NCBI GenBank assembly: GCA_947372575.1
Contig: CANBUF010000030.1
Location: 1 to 10,899 of the forward strand
Direction of reading: 5' to 3'
From: Alcaligenaceae bacterium
GTDB taxonomy: Bacteria; Pseudomonadota; Gammaproteobacteria; Burkholderiales; Burkholderiaceae
DNA length: 10,899 nucleotides
Part shown: piece after piece, positions 7,983 through 10,899 of the stretch
Position numbering within the stretch: the first letter of the stretch is position 1
How the letters are laid out: each line of letters opens with the position of its first letter
Notes under the pieces: generated by a model
The model's database searches: none
What the model saw: only the letters and a program-made list of their open reading frames with translations
Told to the model about the DNA's origin: nothing
Program-made: the position numbers and the translations under genes

Positions 7983-9377
7983 ATGAATACCCGCGCCACA
8001 CCTACAAATGCTACGAACACCCGTGTCCTGACGGGCATCACCACCTCGGGCACGCCGCATCTTGGTAATTACGTCGGTGCGATTCGACCTGCCATTGAGG
8101 CAAGCCGCAGTCATGATGTGGATGCGTTCTTTTTTCTGGCGGATTATCACGCGCTGATCAAATGCGAAGATCCAGATCGCATCGCGCGTTCGCGACTGGA
8201 GATTGCTGCGACATGGTTAGCCGCGGGACTGGATCCTTCGCGCGTGACCTTTTATCGCCAATCGGATGTGCCTGAAATTCCCGAACTCAGCTGGATGCTG
8301 ACATGCGTGACGGGTAAGGGATTGATGAACCGCGCGCATGCCTACAAGGCTTCAGTTGATCAGAATCTGGCCAAAGGCGTTGAAGAAGACGACGGCATCA
8401 ATATGGGGTTGTTCTCCTATCCTATCCTGATGACTGCAGATATTCTGATGTTCAACGCGCATAAGGTTCCCGTCGGCCGTGACCAGACGCAGCACCTCGA
8501 AATGGCGCGTGATATCGCCCAGCGGTTCAATCATCTGTTCGGCAAAGGGCGTGATTTTTTTGTACTCCCCGAGACAGTGATCGCAGAGGACGTGGCAACC
8601 TTGCCCGGTCTGGATGGCCGCAAGATGTCCAAAAGCTATAACAATACGGTACCGTTGTTCGAGGGCGGGTTCAAAGCCCTGAAATCAGCTGTTGCCAAAA
8701 TCGTCACCGATTCGCGCGGTCCGGGCGAACCCAAGGATGCTGACGCGTCACATCTGTATTTAATTTACAAGGCGTTTGCCTCTCCTGATGAGTCTGCTGC
8801 GTTCCGCGATGAACTGATTGCAGGTATAGGGTGGGGCGATGCGAAGCAACGCTTGTGTGCACGTATCGAACAGGAAATGGGCCCCTTGCGCGCTCATTAT
8901 GAAGACCTGATGGCGCATCCTGATCGCATTGAAGAAATCCTCCAGGAAGGTGCCCGTAAAGCACGCGTGATTGCCACGCCTTTCATGCAAGAGTTACGCC
9001 AGGCAGTAGGGTTGCGCACGCTCTCTGTTAACCCCCAGGGCAAGTCTGGTCAATCAGTCAAGGCTACAGGCAAAGCCGCGCGCTATGTGAGTTTTCGCGA
9101 TGAGGGCGGTCAGTTTCGTTTTCGCTTGATGAGTGCAGAGGGGGTTGAGCTGTTTTGCTCCGTACCTTTCGCTGACCCAAAACAAGCGGGCGCCACGATG
9201 CGTGGGCTCCAACAACAGCAGGCAGATGCGGTAGTTAAACGCGTGGGTGATACGGGATTTGAGATCGTGCTCGAAGGCCAGAAAGTCGCTGATGGTGTGG
9301 TGAGTGCTTCTGGCTCAGCTCGCGATGTAGTGCTTGAATCTTTACATACCGCGATGCAGCCAGAGCTTAAATCCTGA
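7983..9377 (+). CDS. trpS: Tryptophan--tRNA ligase with C-terminal extension
   Basis: Class I aminoacyl-tRNA synthetase that charges tRNA-Trp with tryptophan in the cytosol. The catalytic core shows the HIGH-box equivalent TPHLGN (24-29), [10 protein letters not shown] (146-155), [16 protein letters not shown] (164-179) and the KMSKS loop [10 protein letters not shown] (212-221). At 464 residues it is about 130 longer than E. coli TrpS (334). The core and anticodon-binding helices end near residue 345. A low-complexity linker (about 349-365) then leads to an added domain (366-455), in which [11 protein letters not shown] resembles the YegP/DUF1508 fold. I recall similar long TrpS proteins in Bordetella, so this is probably a lineage trait. 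ATG 7983 is the first usable start; no Shine-Dalgarno sequence precedes it (TTCACTGGTTCCGCAC). Confidence 0.95.
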   Translation: MNTRATPTNATNTRVLTGITTSGTPHLGNYVGAIRPAIEASRSHDVDAFFFLADYHALIKCEDPDRIARSRLEIAATWLAAGLDPSRVTFYRQSDVPEIPELSWMLTCVTGKGLMNRAHAYKASVDQNLAKGVEEDDGINMGLFSYPILMTADILMFNAHKVPVGRDQTQHLEMARDIAQRFNHLFGKGRDFFVLPETVIAEDVATLPGLDGRKMSKSYNNTVPLFEGGFKALKSAVAKIVTDSRGPGEPKDADASHLYLIYKAFASPDESAAFRDELIAGIGWGDAKQRLCARIEQEMGPLRAHYEDLMAHPDRIEEILQEGARKARVIATPFMQELRQAVGLRTLSVNPQGKSGQSVKATGKAARYVSFRDEGGQFRFRLMSAEGVELFCSVPFADPKQAGATMRGLQQQQADAVVKRVGDTGFEIVLEGQKVADGVVSASGSARDVVLESLHTAMQPELKS

Positions 9378-9413
9378 GATTGCCTTTTTTGCTTTCTCCA
9401 ATATTTGGATCGA

Positions 9414-9430
9414 AGGTGTTGCCAACACCT
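9414..9430. promoter_or_regulatory. 17-bp perfect palindrome upstream of the toxin-antitoxin locus
   Basis: AGGTGTTG and CAACACCT flank a single central C, giving perfect 8+1+8 symmetry. It sits 37 bases after the trpS stop and 52 bases before the candidate antitoxin -35. As RNA it would form a 7-bp hairpin with a 3-base loop, but no T tract follows, so it is a poor intrinsic terminator. It may be a regulator binding site or a weak trpS transcript end. Function unproven. Confidence 0.4.
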
Positions 9431-9481
9431 ATTTACATCTCGAAACATACTTTCTAGTGGTTTTACTTCAAACTGGATCGT

Positions 9482-9510
9482 TTGATAATCACGATTAATG
9501 GTACTAGTAT
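9482..9510 (+). promoter_or_regulatory. Candidate sigma-70 promoter for the toxin-antitoxin operon
   Basis: TTGATA (9482-9487, five of six matches to the -35 consensus) and TAGTAT (9505-9510, four of six to the -10) are separated by the ideal 17 bases. Transcription would begin near 9517, downstream of the in-frame ATG at 9498 and upstream of ATG 9546, which supports the shorter antitoxin. A second -10-like box, TATACT (9524-9529), follows without a good -35. The 168-base gap 9378-9545 is clearly AT-richer than the genes on its left. Confidence 0.45.
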
Positions 9511-9545
9511 TGGCACATCTAAATATACTATTAAGAGCACCTTTA

Positions 9546-9794
9546 ATGGCTCATATTATTCTTGCAGAAGTTTCTGCTAGCGTTTCTGAATTAAAGAAAA
9601 ATCCGATGGGTACGGTTGCTGCGGGCGAAGGCTCCGCCGTCGCCATTCTAAATAGGAACGATCCCGCGTTTTATTGTGTCCCGGCTAAAGCGTATGAGTC
9701 TTTACTTGAAAGGCTCGAGGACTTGGAGCTCAATCGCATCGCAGATTCACGTCAAGGTCAATCCATCGTCAGAGTCAATACCGATGACTTATGA
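9546..9794 (+). CDS. stbD: StbD-like antitoxin (Phd/YefM family)
   Basis: Type II antitoxin of 82 residues that should bind and neutralise a RelE-superfamily toxin and repress its own operon. The sequence reads MAHIILAEVSASVSELKKNP, then MGTVAAGEGSAVAILNRNDP and AFYCVPAKAYESLLERLEDL. That is the Phd/YefM-type DNA-binding fold in its StbD form (PMGT, AVAILNRN.PAFYCVP), followed by a charged C-terminal tail (63-82) that would wrap the toxin. I chose ATG 9546: AAGAG at 9533-9537 is well spaced, and the family begins MA-ILA. An in-frame ATG at 9498 would add 16 residues with no family resemblance. The frame is intact. Its last 11 bases overlap the toxin start (ATG 9784), a typical coupled arrangement. 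The partner toxin is interrupted, so this may be an orphan antitoxin. Confidence 0.88.
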   Translation: MAHIILAEVSASVSELKKNPMGTVAAGEGSAVAILNRNDPAFYCVPAKAYESLLERLEDLELNRIADSRQGQSIVRVNTDDL

Positions 9795-10065
9795 GCTGGG
9801 TTTTTACGAAGATGAATTAAAAGAATAGAACAAATTAGACCCTTACACCAGACAGCTTTTTCGCTCAAAATTGATCGAGAGATTGCATCAACCAAGGATA
9901 CCCGCTTCAAAACTCGTGGGTCATCCGGATCGATACAAAATTAAGTTGCGAAGCTTGGGATTTCGCCTCGTCTATGAGGTCAGGGATACGGAGGTTTTGG
10001 TGTTGGTCGTTGCAATCGGTAAACGAGATAAAAATCAGGTTTACACGGTCGCATCCAAGCGCTAG
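9784..10065 (+). pseudogene. stbE: StbE/RelE-family toxin interrupted by an in-frame TAG at codon 15
   Basis: Reading from ATG 9784 gives MTYELGFYEDELKE, then TAG (9826-9828), then in the same frame NKLDPYTRQLFRSKLIERL, HQPRIPASKLVGHPDRYKIK, LRSLGFRLVYEVRD and VAIGKRDKNQVYTVASKR, ending at TAG 10063-10065. This is an essentially full-length StbE/RelE-type mRNA interferase (93 positions), with the family's KIKLR-x-x-G-x-RLVY-x-V core and GKR...VY end. Members normally have Trp where the stop lies (LKEW-x-KLD), so one base change, TGG to TAG, explains it. No frameshift is needed. The rest looks conserved, so inactivation appears recent. Alternatives are a sequencing error, amber suppression, or an N-terminally short product from TTG 9871. 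It overlaps the antitoxin by 11 bases. Confidence 0.88.
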
Positions 10066-10131
10066 ATGCATGCCTTGAACTTATGGCGTGCGAATCGCGC
10101 TTGACTGCTTGAGTGCCTGAGAGAAGGACCT
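10066..10131. other. Convergent gap between the toxin remnant and tex
   Basis: This 66-base gap separates convergent reading frames. I see no clear intrinsic terminator for either side: there is no stem followed by a T run, only short GC-rich complementarity (GCGTGCGAATCGCGC, 10085-10099). Confidence 0.5.
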
Positions 10132-10899
10132 TTAACGCTTTAACCGCGCAAAGGCTTCGGCCATTGCGCTTTGACCTGCTGGTTCAGGCGCCGCAGCCCG
10201 GTTGGGTTTGCCGCCAGTGCGGTTCGCCTGTCCCGGACCTGAGCCGTTCGCGCTCGATCCCATCGAACGGGCTGGAGGCGCTTCGTCATTCAGGCGCATG
10301 GTGAGCGCGATACGCTTACGGGCAATGTCGACCTCTTGCACCCGCACTTGAACCGTCTGCCCAACGCGCACAACATCGCGTGGATCGGTCACGAATTTTT
10401 CGGCAAGCGCAGAGATATGCACTAGTCCATCCTGATGCACACCAATATCCACAAACGCACCAAAGTTGGCAACGTTAGTGACGACACCTTCCAGAATCAT
10501 TCCGGGGAGCAGATCGTTGAGTGTTTCGACGCCTTCTTTGAAGGTTGCTGTTTTGAATTCCGGACGTGGATCACGACCTGGTTTTTCTAATTCGAGAAGA
10601 ATGTCGCGCACGGTGGGTACGCCGAATTTTTCATCGGTAAATTCGGACGGAGACAAGCCTTTAAGACGGTCGCGATTGCCGATGACATCTTTCATATCGG
10701 CCGAAATCTTTTTCAGGATGCGTTCGACAACAGGGTAGGCTTCTGGATGGACCGACGACTTATCCAGCGGGTTGTCACCGTTGGCGATGCGCAAAAAGCC
10801 TGCGGCTTGCTCAAAGGCTTTTTCGCCGAATCGTGAGACTTCTTTTAAGGCCTTGCGATTAGCGAACACGCCTTTTTCGTCGCGATAGCTGACGATGTT
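10132..10899 (-). CDS. tex: Transcription accessory protein Tex, C-terminal part, cut by window edge
   Basis: Nucleic-acid-binding protein of the Tex/YhgF family, first described in Bordetella pertussis as affecting toxin gene expression. The minus-strand frame is open from the right edge ([20 protein letters not shown]) to TAA at 10132-10134, giving 255 residues here of a protein usually about 770-790 long. Visible parts are the helix-hairpin-helix region ([20 protein letters not shown], fragment residues 14-33), FLRI then [16 protein letters not shown], and the C-terminal S1 RNA-binding domain (about 131-203: [45 protein letters not shown]). A Gly/Ala/Pro-rich tail (about 206-245) ends in [10 protein letters not shown]. 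The true start lies outside the window; the GTG at 10867-10869 is internal. Confidence 0.96.
   Translation of the reverse strand, partial: NIVSYRDEKGVFANRKALKEVSRFGEKAFEQAAGFLRIANGDNPLDKSSVHPEAYPVVERILKKISADMKDVIGNRDRLKGLSPSEFTDEKFGVPTVRDILLELEKPGRDPRPEFKTATFKEGVETLNDLLPGMILEGVVTNVANFGAFVDIGVHQDGLVHISALAEKFVTDPRDVVRVGQTVQVRVQEVDIARKRIALTMRLNDEAPPARSMGSSANGSGPGQANRTGGKPNRAAAPEPAGQSAMAEAFARLKR

Noticed and set aside
9370..9390. Intrinsic terminator for trpS (AATC-CTGA-GATT followed by GCC and a T run)
   Set aside because: The stem is only 4 bp and AT-rich, and three bases separate it from the T run; too weak to call.
9498..9545. Longer antitoxin start at ATG 9498
   Set aside because: The added residues MVLVLAHLNILLRAPL have no family resemblance, the candidate transcript start is downstream, and ATG 9546 has a better-spaced AAGAG.
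9791..9820. Toxin start at the ATGA overlap (ATG 9791)
   Set aside because: That frame reads only a few codons (MSWVFTKMN) before TAA; ATG 9784 is the frame that carries the RelE-like sequence.
10113..10304. Small plus-strand frame at the right (63 codons)
   Set aside because: It overlaps the Tex C-terminal tail on the other strand and looks like a shadow of that GC-rich segment.

Overview
The window reads as chromosome of a betaproteobacterium of the order Burkholderiales. The best fit is Alcaligenaceae (Bordetella, Advenella and relatives). I infer this from protein style, from the order odhA-odhB-lpdA-zapE-trpS, from an E3 with a GQGGPAPGGTC insertion, and from a long TrpS. No database search was possible, so the taxon is an inference.

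Layout. Positions 1-735 (minus) hold the N-terminal third of a MaeB-type malic enzyme that runs off the left edge. A 345-bp divergent intergenic region (736-1080) separates it from the three genes of the 2-oxoglutarate dehydrogenase complex on the plus strand: E1 (odhA/sucA, 1081-3948), E2 (odhB/sucB, 4003-5217) and E3 (lpdA/odhL, 5230-6657). A strong intrinsic terminator follows at 6678-6717. Next come the AFG1-type ATPase zapE (6744-7835) and trpS (7983-9377), separated by an array of seven 19-bp tandem repeats (7816-7948) whose first unit is the coding 3' end and stop codon of zapE. After trpS comes an AT-richer insert with a StbD/StbE-type (Phd/YefM-RelE) toxin-antitoxin pair. Its antitoxin is intact, but its toxin reading frame is cut by an in-frame TAG at codon 15. 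The right edge (10132-10899, minus) is the C-terminal third of the transcription accessory protein Tex, with its S1 domain, convergent with the toxin-antitoxin locus.

Functionally, the left two thirds is central carbon metabolism. Malic enzyme converts malate to pyruvate, and the OGDH complex carries 2-oxoglutarate to succinyl-CoA in the TCA cycle, with E1, E2 and E3 apparently co-transcribed and closed by the terminator. ZapE, TrpS and Tex are housekeeping functions.

I see no large unknown system here. The points worth a second look are the amber-interrupted toxin beside an intact antitoxin, the 19-bp repeat array grown from the end of zapE and reaching the start of trpS, a 17-bp perfect palindrome upstream of the antitoxin, and the YegP-like extension on TrpS.
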